A program made the translations under genes and the position numbers. A DNA stretch of 64,000 nucleotides. Source: Pseudoblastomonas marina. Lineage in GTDB: Bacteria > Pseudomonadota > Alphaproteobacteria > Sphingomonadales > Sphingomonadaceae. This document shows positions 1 to 8,096 of this stretch, piece after piece (within the stretch, counting starts at the first letter, position 1; every line of letters starts with the position of its first letter). Under the pieces are notes generated by a model that was not told the DNA's origin, ran no database searches, and saw only the letters and a list, made by a program, of their open reading frames with translations. Where the stretch lies: the NCBI RefSeq assembly GCF_014641655.1, contig NZ_BMID01000001.1:1230427-1294426 (forward strand). Direction: 5' to 3'.

Positions 1-906
1 GCTCCCGTGTGCAGCGACCTCGGCTTCGCGCTCGGTCCGCGAATCAATGCCGGCGGCCGGGTCGGCGAATCGACGCTTGGCGTGCGGCTGCTGACGACCG
101 AGGATCCCGACGAGGCCGCCGAGATCGCCAAACGCCTTTCCGAACTCAACGAGGATCGCCGCCAGATCGAGAGCGAGGTGCAGGAAGAGGCCGAGGCGCA
201 GCTCGCCGGACAGGGCAATCGCGCGGTCCAGCTCCTCCACGGCGCCGGCTGGCATCCGGGCGTGATCGGGATCGTCGCCGGCCGGATCAAGGAAAAGACC
301 GGTCGGCCCGCGATCGTGATCGCGCACGGCGCCGACGGCGAACCCGGGAAGGGTTCGGGACGATCGATCGCGGGCGTCGATTTGGGAGCGGCGATCATCG
401 CCGCGCGCGAAGCCGGACTGCTGATCGCAGGCGGCGGACACGCAATGGCGGCGGGTCTCACGGTCGATGCCGACAAGATCGATGCCCTCGCCGACTTCCT
501 TGATGATCGACTCGCGCGCGACGTCGGCGAGGCACAGGGCAATCGCGAGATGAAGCTCGACCTCGCGGTCGCACCGGGCGGGCTCACCCCCGAATTGGTC
601 GATTCGATGGAAGAGGCGGGGCCCTACGGCATGGGCTGGCCGGGACCGCGCATCGCTGTCGGTCCGGTGCACGCGATCAAGTGCGACGTCGTCGGCAAGG
701 ACCACGTCCGTATGATCGTGCGCGGCGAGGACGGTGCCCGTTTCAAGGCGATCGCCTTCCGCGCGGCGGAGGGCGAAATGGGCCAGGCGCTGCTCAACAA
801 TCGTGGTTCGCGGCGGTTCTGGCTGGCCGGTCGACCCAAGGTCGACGACTGGTCGGGCCGCCGCGAAGCCGAGTTAATCGTCGAAGATGCGATTTGGGCC
901 GATTGA
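1..906 (+). CDS. recJ: Single-stranded-DNA-specific exonuclease RecJ, C-terminal part (5' end cut by the window)
   Basis: RecJ degrades single-stranded DNA 5' to 3' in recombination and mismatch or base-excision repair. The reading frame is open from base 1, so the protein begins upstream and only the last 301 residues are seen. These hold the end of the DHH phosphoesterase core and the DHHA1 domain, with the glycine-histidine signature GGGHAMAAG near residue 145, followed by the OB-fold-like tail. The preceding piece GPRINAGGR is also typical of RecJ. The N-terminal DHH motifs lie outside the window. A tRNA-Glu follows after about 50 bases. The family call is firm; full length cannot be judged here. 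Confidence 0.93.
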   Translation, partial: APVCSDLGFALGPRINAGGRVGESTLGVRLLTTEDPDEAAEIAKRLSELNEDRRQIESEVQEEAEAQLAGQGNRAVQLLHGAGWHPGVIGIVAGRIKEKTGRPAIVIAHGADGEPGKGSGRSIAGVDLGAAIIAAREAGLLIAGGGHAMAAGLTVDADKIDALADFLDDRLARDVGEAQGNREMKLDLAVAPGGLTPELVDSMEEAGPYGMGWPGPRIAVGPVHAIKCDVVGKDHVRMIVRGEDGARFKAIAFRAAEGEMGQALLNNRGSRRFWLAGRPKVDDWSGRREAELIVEDAIWAD

Positions 907-959
907 AGGGTTGACCGCCGCTCCAACGAACCGTAATGGGCCGCCTCCACCGCATGCAT

Positions 960-1034
960 GGCCCCTTCGTCTAGCGGTTAGGACGCGGCCCTTTCACGGC
1001 TGAAACACGGGTTCGATTCCCGTAGGGGTCACCA
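960..1034 (+). tRNA. tRNA-Glu (anticodon TTC)
   Basis: A full cloverleaf can be drawn. The acceptor stem GGCCCCT pairs with AGGGGTC, including one G-T pair. The anticodon stem carries the loop CTTTCAC with anticodon TTC, and the T-loop is TTCGATT. The 3' CCA is encoded at 1032-1034. The gene lies between recJ and the convergent extensin-like gene. Confidence 0.95.
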
Positions 1035-1067
1035 TGCGGTGGCATTTTCTCCCCCACATCGATGGCA

Positions 1068-1829
1068 CTAGCGACACACGCTCCAGCCCACCCGGCCTCC
1101 GGCCTGGTCGAGGTGGAAATGGTCGGCATGCGCCGGATTGTAATCGGGCGACAGCGTCGTGCCGAAAATGTCGCAGGCCCCGTCGCGCGCTGTACGCAGG
1201 AAGGTGGCGGCAGCCGAATCGTCCGGATCGTTTTCCCAGTCGCGCAGCACGCTGATCGTCCGTCCATCCTCCGTCCGGAAGGCCGCGATATCGATCGCAT
1301 TGCCGGTCGCGTGCTCGCTCCAGCGGCCGCTGTCGCCACCACCGATTCGCCGACAATTGTTGGTCCCCAGGTGATCGAGCGCGACGATCCGGCTCCCGAG
1401 GTGCTCCTGCGCCGCGGGCTGGACGACCTTGTCCATCCACAGCACCAGTCCCGCGGCGACCGCGCAGGTCGCCTGTGGCGCACCGGGACGCAGGCTGAGG
1501 CCGCGATTGGGCTCAGGAGCGAGGACCGTCCTGTCCTCGCGGCGACACGCCCCCTCGCCCGCCGGTTCGAAGGCGGTGAAGTCGATCCCGCTGCGTTCCA
1601 GCACCGCACGGCATTCCTGTGGGCGGTCGCGCAGCGCCACGAGCTTGCGATCGGTCGCCCAGCCTACGGGATCGTTGAGGTCTAGCGGCGCCCAGGGATC
1701 GTGTTGGGGATGCGCGGCGAGCCAGCTGCGCGCACCGACGACGACCGCCCCGATCAGCAGCAGCGCCAGCGCCCACCTGTCGTAAGGCGAGAACCGTCCT
1801 GTCGGTGGCCAGTGCGCAGGTTTCCTCAA
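1068..1829 (-). CDS. Extensin-like family protein with N-terminal membrane anchor
   Basis: Extensin-like_C family proteins of alphaproteobacteria share the fold of M15 metallopeptidases; no substrate is established. The 253-residue protein has one hydrophobic segment (ALALLLIGAVVVG) near residues 20-32, probably a signal anchor placing the rest in the periplasm. The C-terminal half carries HATGNAIDI and HADHFH, matching the H-x6-D and H-x-H metal-site pattern of M15 peptidases. I chose the TTG start at 1829 because it overlaps the dnaE2 stop (TTGA), indicating translational coupling. An upstream ATG at 1904 would overlap dnaE2 by 79 bases and add an arginine-rich stretch. It is the last gene of a LexA-boxed operon, so it may be SOS-induced, which is unusual for an envelope protein. 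Confidence 0.8.
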   Translation of the reverse strand: MRKPAHWPPTGRFSPYDRWALALLLIGAVVVGARSWLAAHPQHDPWAPLDLNDPVGWATDRKLVALRDRPQECRAVLERSGIDFTAFEPAGEGACRREDRTVLAPEPNRGLSLRPGAPQATCAVAAGLVLWMDKVVQPAAQEHLGSRIVALDHLGTNNCRRIGGGDSGRWSEHATGNAIDIAAFRTEDGRTISVLRDWENDPDDSAAATFLRTARDGACDIFGTTLSPDYNPAHADHFHLDQAGGRVGWSVCR

Positions 1830-4800
1830 TGGAAATCGCGCGACTTGGGAATGATGCGCACATCGCGCGGATGCCCGCGCGAGGACGGATCGTGCCACCC
1901 GCATTCGCGATTGCCCGGAGGCGAGTCCTCGCCGTCTTCGCGCTGGTGGAGTTTTGCGGGCAGCGGATGGTTCACGTGGTCGGCGCGCGCGAGCTGTGGG
2001 GTCAGCATGTCGTCGGACAGGCGATGGAGCTGGTCGGTCGCGTCGGTCATGTGGCTGGCGATGACATGGATCACCTCGTCGTCATACTCCACCCTGCCGC
2101 GGACCTCCATCAGCCGTGCACCCATCACCACCTTGCGCTGGCGCTCCTTGAGGTCGGGCCAGACGACGAGGTTGATGACGCCGGTCTCGTCCTCGAGCGT
2201 GATGAAGCACACCCCCTTGGCCGAGCCGGGGCGCTGGCGGATCAGCACCACGCCCGCGACATTGACCATCGAGCGGAACTTGCGTTCCCTCAGGTCGCAG
2301 GCGCGTACGAAGCCACGCTCGGCGAGATCGGCGCGCAGGAAGGCCATCGGATGCGCCTTCAGGCTCAATCGCGTGGTCTGGTAATCGGCCACCACTTCCT
2401 CGCTGAGCGGCATCTGCGGCAATTGCGTCGGCTCTCGCTCGCGCCCTTCCTCGCGCGCTTCGGCCGCACGGAACAGCGGCAGGTCGACCCCGCCGACGAG
2501 GCTGCGCGCCTCCCACAGCGCCGCGCGACGCGAAATCCCGAGCGAACCGAACGCATCGGCGCTGGCGAGCCGCTCGATATGCGCCGGGCCGATGCGGGCC
2601 CTCTCCTGCAGCGCTGCGACATCGGCATAGGGCCCGTTCGCCTCGCGCTCGGCCACGAGCCGCGCGGCGACGTGTTCGGGCAGGCCATCGACCTGTCGCA
2701 GCCCGAGCCGCAGCGCGATATGCCGGTCGAGCCGCCCTTCTTGCGCTTCCTGCGCCTCACCGACGGTCTCGAGCGTACAATCCCAGGCCGACAGGTTCAC
2801 GTCCGCCGGCAGCACTTCGACCCCGTGCTCCACCGCATCGCGAACGATCTGCGCAGGCGCGTAGAAGCCCATCGGCTGCGAATTGAGCAACGCGCAGCCG
2901 AATGCCGCGGGGAAATGGCATTTGAGCCAGCTCGATACGTAGACGAGATGCGCGAAGCTCGCCGCGTGGCTTTCGGGGAAACCGTATTCGCCGAAGCCGC
3001 GGATCTGGTTGAAACAGCGCTGCGCGAAGTCGCGATCGTAGCCGCGATCGACCATCCGCTCGACCATCATGTCCTGCAACTCGTCGACCATGCCGCGACT
3101 GCGGAAGGTCGCCATCGCCTTGCGCAGCCGGTTGGCCTCCTTCGAGGAAAACTTCGCGGCATCGAGCGCGATCTTCATCGCCTGTTCCTGGAAGATCGGC
3201 ACCCCCAGCGTGCGCTCGAGGATGCTGGAGAGTTCATCGGGCGGGCCATGGGCGGCGTCCGGTGCGGGGATCACCACCTGCTCCGCGCCGCGGCGGCGCT
3301 TGAGGTAGGGATGCACCATGTCGCCCTGGATCGGACCCGGACGCACAATCGCGACCTGGATCACGAGATCGTAGAATTCGCGCGGGCGCAGCCGGGGCAG
3401 CATGTTCATCTGCGCACGGCTCTCGACCTGGAACACGCCCAGCGAATCGCCCTTGCGCAGCATGGCGTAGGTCTCGGGATCCTCGCGCGGGACGCTGGCG
3501 AGGCTCAACCGGCGTTCGTGATGATCTTCGAGCAGGTCGAGGCATTTCCTGATGCAGGTCAGCATGCCCAGCGCCAGCACGTCGACCTTGAGGATGCCCA
3601 GCGCCTCGATATCGTCCTTGTCCCACTCGATGAAGCTGCGCTCGGGCATCGCGCCATTGCCGATCGGCACGGTCTCCGTGAGCGCGCCCTCGGTGAGGAT
3701 GAAGCCGCCGACATGCTGGCTGAGATGGCGCGGCATCCCGATCATCTGCCGCGTCAGCGCGAGCACACGGCGCAAATGCGGATCGGTGATGTCCATCCCC
3801 GTTTCCCCGACATGGGCCTCGCCGATCTCGGTTCCCCACCCGCCCCACACGGTGCCCGCGAGCTTGGCGGTGACATCTTCGGTCAGCCCCATCGCCTTGC
3901 CGACCTCGCGGATTGCCATGCGGGGACGGTAATGGATCACGGTGGCGCACAGTCCGGCGCGGTGGCGTCCGTATTTTTGATAGATGTGCTGAATCACCTC
4001 CTCGCGCCGTTCGTGCTCGAAATCGACGTCGATATCGGGCGGCTCCTTGCGGTCCTCCGAGATGAAGCGGTCGAACAGCAGCTGGTGCTTCGACGGATCG
4101 ACATTGGTGATGCCGAGGCAATAGCAGACCGCCGAATTGGCCGCGCTGCCGCGCCCCTGGCACAAGATCGGCGGTTCGACCCCGTAACGCGCGAAATCGA
4201 CGATATCCTTGATCGTGAGGAAATAGCGCGCGAGATCCATCTTCGCGATCAACGCAAGCTCTTTCTCAAGCGTGGCGAAGACCGTTTCTGGGACACCGCG
4301 CGGATAGCGCTCGACCGCGCCCCACCAGGTCTCGACCTCGAGGAATTCCTGCGGTCCCATCCCGTCGGGATAGATCTCCTCCGGATATTCGTAGCGCAGT
4401 TCGGACAGGCTGAAATCGCAGGCATCGGCGACCGCGCGCGCCGCCGCGATCGCATGCGGCCAGCGCGCGAACAGCGCGACCATCTCCTGTGGGGACTTGA
4501 GGTGGCGTTCGGCATTGGCATGGAGCAGGTGCCCGGCGGCGGCGACGGTAGTCCTGTGCCGGATCGCGGTCATCACGTCCTGCAGCGGGCGGCGTTCGGG
4601 CGCATGGTAATGGACGTCATTGGTGGCGAGGAGCGCAAGGTTGTTCGCCTTCGCCAGCGCATCGAGGCGGTCGATCCGCGCGATGTCGTCGCCAGTGTAG
4701 AGATGACTGGCGGCGACGTGCTTCAGCGTGGGAAGCTGGCCTGCGAGGTGGGGAAGGATCTCACCGAAGGACAGGGCGATGTCGCGCGAAGACACTGCGA

Positions 4801-5338
4801 GCGAATCCATACCCGGAAACGGCACCACATTGTTCGGCACCGCGATGGTGAACTTCGCTTCGAGATCATCCGGCGGCACCAGGATCAGCTGCACGTCCTC
4901 AGCATGTTTCGCCAGCATGGCGAGCGAGATGTCGCACGCGCCCTTCTCCTGCCATTCGCCGTCGAGCGTCGCCATCCGGCCGGCGCTGATCAGGCGGCAC
5001 AGGCGACCATAGGCGGCGCGATCCTTCGGATAGGCGAGGAAGGCGAGGCCCTCGACCGTCTCGATCCGGCAGCCGATACATGGCCGCAGCTTGAGCGTGT
5101 GCGCCTCGGTATGGACGCGCACCACGCCGGCCATGCTGTTCGCGTCGGCGATCCCGATCGCATCGTAGCCGAGCGAGCGGGCCTTCATCACGAGGTCGAC
5201 CGCGTCGGAAGCCCCGCGCAGGAAGCTGAAGCAGGAGACGAGGCCGAGTTCGACGAAGGGTGCGCGCGGCGGCGCGGCGATCAGGTCCGGATCGAGCTCG
5301 ATCCGGCGCTTGTCGGGCGTGAGCGGAGCCTCGGGCAT
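1826..5338 (-). CDS. dnaE2: Error-prone DNA polymerase DnaE2 (SOS-induced C-family polymerase)
   Basis: DnaE2 is the catalytic polymerase of the ImuA-ImuB-DnaE2 translesion mutasome and replicates past damaged bases with low fidelity. The product has 1170 residues, within the usual 1,000-1,200 range. An N-terminal PHP domain begins with FVELGLVSCFSFLRGAS and IGIADANSMAGVVR. The polymerase core includes CQGRGSAANSAVCYCLGIT and DIDVDFEHERREEV, the latter with the catalytic aspartates. An HhH region and a C-terminal OB fold (ITLEDETGVINLVVWP) follow. The ATG at 5338 is chosen because the upstream UdgX gene stops two bases before it (TGACATG). The gene sits in one operon with the radical SAM and UdgX genes, while imuA and imuB lie in a separate operon nearby. 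Confidence 0.96.
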   Translation of the reverse strand: MPEAPLTPDKRRIELDPDLIAAPPRAPFVELGLVSCFSFLRGASDAVDLVMKARSLGYDAIGIADANSMAGVVRVHTEAHTLKLRPCIGCRIETVEGLAFLAYPKDRAAYGRLCRLISAGRMATLDGEWQEKGACDISLAMLAKHAEDVQLILVPPDDLEAKFTIAVPNNVVPFPGMDSLAVSSRDIALSFGEILPHLAGQLPTLKHVAASHLYTGDDIARIDRLDALAKANNLALLATNDVHYHAPERRPLQDVMTAIRHRTTVAAAGHLLHANAERHLKSPQEMVALFARWPHAIAAARAVADACDFSLSELRYEYPEEIYPDGMGPQEFLEVETWWGAVERYPRGVPETVFATLEKELALIAKMDLARYFLTIKDIVDFARYGVEPPILCQGRGSAANSAVCYCLGITNVDPSKHQLLFDRFISEDRKEPPDIDVDFEHERREEVIQHIYQKYGRHRAGLCATVIHYRPRMAIREVGKAMGLTEDVTAKLAGTVWGGWGTEIGEAHVGETGMDITDPHLRRVLALTRQMIGMPRHLSQHVGGFILTEGALTETVPIGNGAMPERSFIEWDKDDIEALGILKVDVLALGMLTCIRKCLDLLEDHHERRLSLASVPREDPETYAMLRKGDSLGVFQVESRAQMNMLPRLRPREFYDLVIQVAIVRPGPIQGDMVHPYLKRRRGAEQVVIPAPDAAHGPPDELSSILERTLGVPIFQEQAMKIALDAAKFSSKEANRLRKAMATFRSRGMVDELQDMMVERMVDRGYDRDFAQRCFNQIRGFGEYGFPESHAASFAHLVYVSSWLKCHFPAAFGCALLNSQPMGFYAPAQIVRDAVEHGVEVLPADVNLSAWDCTLETVGEAQEAQEGRLDRHIALRLGLRQVDGLPEHVAARLVAEREANGPYADVAALQERARIGPAHIERLASADAFGSLGISRRAALWEARSLVGGVDLPLFRAAEAREEGREREPTQLPQMPLSEEVVADYQTTRLSLKAHPMAFLRADLAERGFVRACDLRERKFRSMVNVAGVVLIRQRPGSAKGVCFITLEDETGVINLVVWPDLKERQRKVVMGARLMEVRGRVEYDDEVIHVIASHMTDATDQLHRLSDDMLTPQLARADHVNHPLPAKLHQREDGEDSPPGNRECGWHDPSSRGHPRDVRIIPKSRDFH

Positions 5339-5339
5339 G

Positions 5340-6776
5340 TCACGCCTCCAGTTCCGCCAGGCGTTCGGCGACCGCGACGAGATCGGCATCGAACAACCGC
5401 GCCTGTTCCTCGCGCGCTGTGCCCTCGAGGCGGAGCAGGTAGGACGGATGCGCGGTGATCCACAGCTCGCTCCCGTCCTCGAGCAGGATCGGTTCGCCGC
5501 GCGCCCGCGAAATGCTCACCGTCTTGCCGAGCATGCCCCGCGCCGCGCTCGCGCCCATGGCGAGTACCAGCTTGGGCTTCACGATCGCGCGCTCGGCCTC
5601 GATCCACCAGCGACAGGTGTCGATCTCCTTCGCCCCCGGGTTCTGGTGCAGGCGCCGCTTGCCGCGCTGGACATATTTGAAGTGCTTGACCGTGTTGGTG
5701 ACATAGGCGCGGCGACGATCGATCCCGGCCTGTTCGAGATGGACGTCGAGCAATTGCCCCGCCGGCCCCACGAAGGGACGGCCCGCCCGGTCTTCCTGGT
5801 CGCCCGGTTGTTCGCCGACGATCATCAGAGACGCGTCCCGCGACCCCTCGCCCATCACCGCCTCGTTCTCGAGCGCGCCGATCGGGCATTTGCGACAGGC
5901 ATGGATGGCGGTGTCGATCGCCGCGAGCGTATCGGGGCGTTGCTCGAACTCGAGCGCGCCCGCTGCGACCATCTGCGATTCGCGGTTCTGCGCACCCGCG
6001 ACCAGTTCGGGAATGAGCGCGGCCTCGGGCATGTTCTTCCAGTATTTGCGCGGCATCTCCTTGAGCATCGCGCCCACTTTGAGCCGCGCGGGGTTGAAGA
6101 TCGAGGCATAGTACTTGCGCCACAGATCCTCGGTCGGATCGCCGCTGGGCGCATCGCCGCGCTGCGCGGGCGGACCCTCGGCCAGCGCCTCGCCATCCCA
6201 GTGCAGTGAGCCCTGCGGGGTCAGGATCGACCATTTCATGTTGGCCAAGCGACGCACGAAGAAGCCCGCATTGGCGCGCAGGATATGATGCTCGGGCTCG
6301 AACCACGCGACGTAGTGCTCTTCGTCATCCTCCTCGTTTTCGACGAGGCGGAAACGCACGAAGGCGTGCATCTTGTGGCTGTCGCGGCGGACGTTCTTGT
6401 CGAGCTCCTCGATCCGCCGCACGTCCGGATCGGCCTTGTCCTCCATCGCGCGGGGATTGGCCTGCAACCGCCACAGCAGGCGATAGAGCAGCGCGAAGCG
6501 TTCGGGATCGGAATGGAGGATCGCGTTCTTCGCCAGCTTCACGAAGCGCTTGCTCGCGCGCACCGGCGGCGCGTCGTCGTCCGGGATCGGCATCCGGCGC
6601 TCACCATGGGCAAAGAGATCCCCGCTGCCACCCGGTTCGACCCAGGCGATCCGGTCGGGTGGCACATCGCACCGGACCAGCGCCCGCGCGCGTTCACGCC
6701 AGAAATCGAAATCGTCGGGCTCGATCAGATGCACCACGTAATAGGCGCCCAGCTTGACGTGCTGCATCGCGGTCAT
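5340..6776 (-). CDS. udgX: DUF4130-UdgX fusion: uracil-DNA glycosylase-like crosslinking protein
   Basis: UdgX belongs to the uracil-DNA glycosylase superfamily but, as shown for the mycobacterial enzyme, stays covalently attached to the abasic site through a histidine. This 478-residue protein has an N-terminal DUF4130-type domain (about residues 1-270), which accompanies radical SAM DNA-repair proteins in other genomes. The C-terminal UdgX domain follows. Visible hallmarks are the C294-x2-C297 pair for an iron-sulfur cluster, motif A GEQPGDQED at about 321-329, the UdgX-specific insert GKRRLH at 372-377 whose histidine should be the crosslinking residue (KRRIH in the studied enzyme), and motif B HPSYLL at 443-448. 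The start ATG overlaps the stop of the radical SAM gene by four bases. Confidence 0.9.
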   Translation of the reverse strand: MTAMQHVKLGAYYVVHLIEPDDFDFWRERARALVRCDVPPDRIAWVEPGGSGDLFAHGERRMPIPDDDAPPVRASKRFVKLAKNAILHSDPERFALLYRLLWRLQANPRAMEDKADPDVRRIEELDKNVRRDSHKMHAFVRFRLVENEEDDEEHYVAWFEPEHHILRANAGFFVRRLANMKWSILTPQGSLHWDGEALAEGPPAQRGDAPSGDPTEDLWRKYYASIFNPARLKVGAMLKEMPRKYWKNMPEAALIPELVAGAQNRESQMVAAGALEFEQRPDTLAAIDTAIHACRKCPIGALENEAVMGEGSRDASLMIVGEQPGDQEDRAGRPFVGPAGQLLDVHLEQAGIDRRRAYVTNTVKHFKYVQRGKRRLHQNPGAKEIDTCRWWIEAERAIVKPKLVLAMGASAARGMLGKTVSISRARGEPILLEDGSELWITAHPSYLLRLEGTAREEQARLFDADLVAVAERLAELEA

Positions 6777-8017
6777 GCCGCGAACAGCTCCAACTGCTCC
6801 CGCTTCGGCGCCAGCAGCGCGCGCAAATCGGCGCGGTCGGTCAGCATGACGGGGCGCCAGTCGAGCGCGCAGATGAAGGGGCGGACCTTGGTGATCGACA
6901 CGGTCAGCCGTGCGACGTCATCCAATCGCAGCGTGCGATGGCGGCGCGAGGCGATAATCTGGCCCACAGCCTTCACCCCGAGACCAGGCACACGGAGCAG
7001 CTCCTCGCGGGTCGCACGATTGACGTCGACCGGGAACCGCTCGCGGAATTTCAGCGCCCAGGCGAGCTTGGGATCGATATCGAGCGGCAGGTTCCCGTCC
7101 GCCTCGGTCGCCTGCATCACCTCGCCGGGCGCGTAGCCGTAGAACCGCATCAGCCAGTCGGACTGGTAGAGCCGGTGCTCGCGTATCAGCGGCGGACGTT
7201 TCAACGGCAGCACCGCGCTCGCATCGGGGATCGGCGAGAAGGCGCTGTAATAGACCCGACGCAGGCGGAAAGTGTCGTAGAGGCGGCTCGCCTTGCCCAC
7301 GATATCGGCATCACTCGCGGCATCCGCGCCGACGATCATCTGGGTCGACTGGCCCGCCGGGGCGAAACGCGGCGCATGGCGGAAACGCTTCGTCTCGTCC
7401 TTGGCCTGGCGGATCGCCATCTTCATCCCGCCCATCGCGCCCTCGATCTGGCGCGCATCCTTGTCGGGCGCGAGCCGGGTAAGCCCGCTATCGGTCGGCA
7501 GCTCAACATTGATCGAGACGCGATCGGCGTGGAGGCCCGCCTGGTGGACCAGCTCGGGATCGGCCTCGGGGATCGTCTTCAGATGGATGTAGCCGCGGAA
7601 ATCGTATTCCTGGCGCAGGATCCGCGCACACTCGACCAGCTGCTCCATCGTGTGGTTCGAGCTCTTCACGATGCCCGAGGACAGGAACAGTCCCTCGATA
7701 TAATTGCGCCGGTAGAAGCTCAGCGTGAGGTCGGCGATTTCCTGCGGGGTGAAGCGCGCGCGCTCGACATTCGAGCTCTTACGGTTGATGCAGTAATGGC
7801 AGTCGAAGATGCAGTGATTGGTCAGCAGCACCTTCAATAGCGAGATGCAGCGGCCGTCGGGCGCATAGGCGTGGCAGATGCCCATCCCCTCGGTCGAGCC
7901 GATGCCTTTGCCGCCCAAACTGTTCTTCTTCGCCGTGCCCGACGACGCGCAGGAGGCATCGTATTTCGCCGCATCGGCGAGAATCGCGAGCCGGTCGATA
8001 AGAGATTTCTGCGCCAC
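6773..8017 (-). CDS. Putative DNA modification/repair radical SAM protein with C-terminal helix-hairpin-helix
   Basis: This 414-residue protein has the radical SAM cluster motif C69-x3-C73-x2-C76 in TNHCIFDCHYCINR. A C-terminal helix-hairpin-helix (LLRVPGLGVKAVGQII) suggests DNA binding. The protein resembles the family annotated as putative DNA modification/repair radical SAM protein that co-occurs with DUF4130/UdgX proteins; its reaction is unknown. A second cysteine group (C23, C48, C57) may bind another cofactor. I chose the GTG at 8017: it gives the expected N-terminus (AQKSLIDRL) and it immediately follows a LexA box at 8020-8034. This is the first gene of the SOS operon. A longer frame runs to 8368 but is low in family-like sequence. 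Confidence 0.87.
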   Translation of the reverse strand: MAQKSLIDRLAILADAAKYDASCASSGTAKKNSLGGKGIGSTEGMGICHAYAPDGRCISLLKVLLTNHCIFDCHYCINRKSSNVERARFTPQEIADLTLSFYRRNYIEGLFLSSGIVKSSNHTMEQLVECARILRQEYDFRGYIHLKTIPEADPELVHQAGLHADRVSINVELPTDSGLTRLAPDKDARQIEGAMGGMKMAIRQAKDETKRFRHAPRFAPAGQSTQMIVGADAASDADIVGKASRLYDTFRLRRVYYSAFSPIPDASAVLPLKRPPLIREHRLYQSDWLMRFYGYAPGEVMQATEADGNLPLDIDPKLAWALKFRERFPVDVNRATREELLRVPGLGVKAVGQIIASRRHRTLRLDDVARLTVSITKVRPFICALDWRPVMLTDRADLRALLAPKREQLELFAA

Positions 8018-8019
8018 AT

Positions 8020-8034
8020 GTTCTCTATATGTTC
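8020..8034 (-). promoter_or_regulatory. LexA box (SOS operator) of the radical SAM-udgX-dnaE2-extensin operon
   Basis: On the plus strand the site reads GTTCTCTATATGTTC, that is GTTC-N7-GTTC, the direct-repeat LexA box known from alphaproteobacteria. It ends two bases from the chosen GTG start of the radical SAM gene and contains a possible -10 element (TATAGA on the minus strand). The transcript may therefore be leaderless or nearly so. Bound LexA would cover the promoter and start codon of the whole operon. Confidence 0.82.
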
Positions 8035-8096
8035 CATTGTCGGGTTTGCCTAGTCCCAGCGATCGGAATCCCGCTCGTTTCGTCGCAATGATGTTT

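Noticed and set aside
1805-5458. A 1217-codon open frame on the plus strand opposite dnaE2
   Set aside because: It is antisense to dnaE2 and reads as a composition-driven frame (rich in Arg, His, Asp, Ala) with no family-like motifs. GC-rich third positions keep such frames open by chance.
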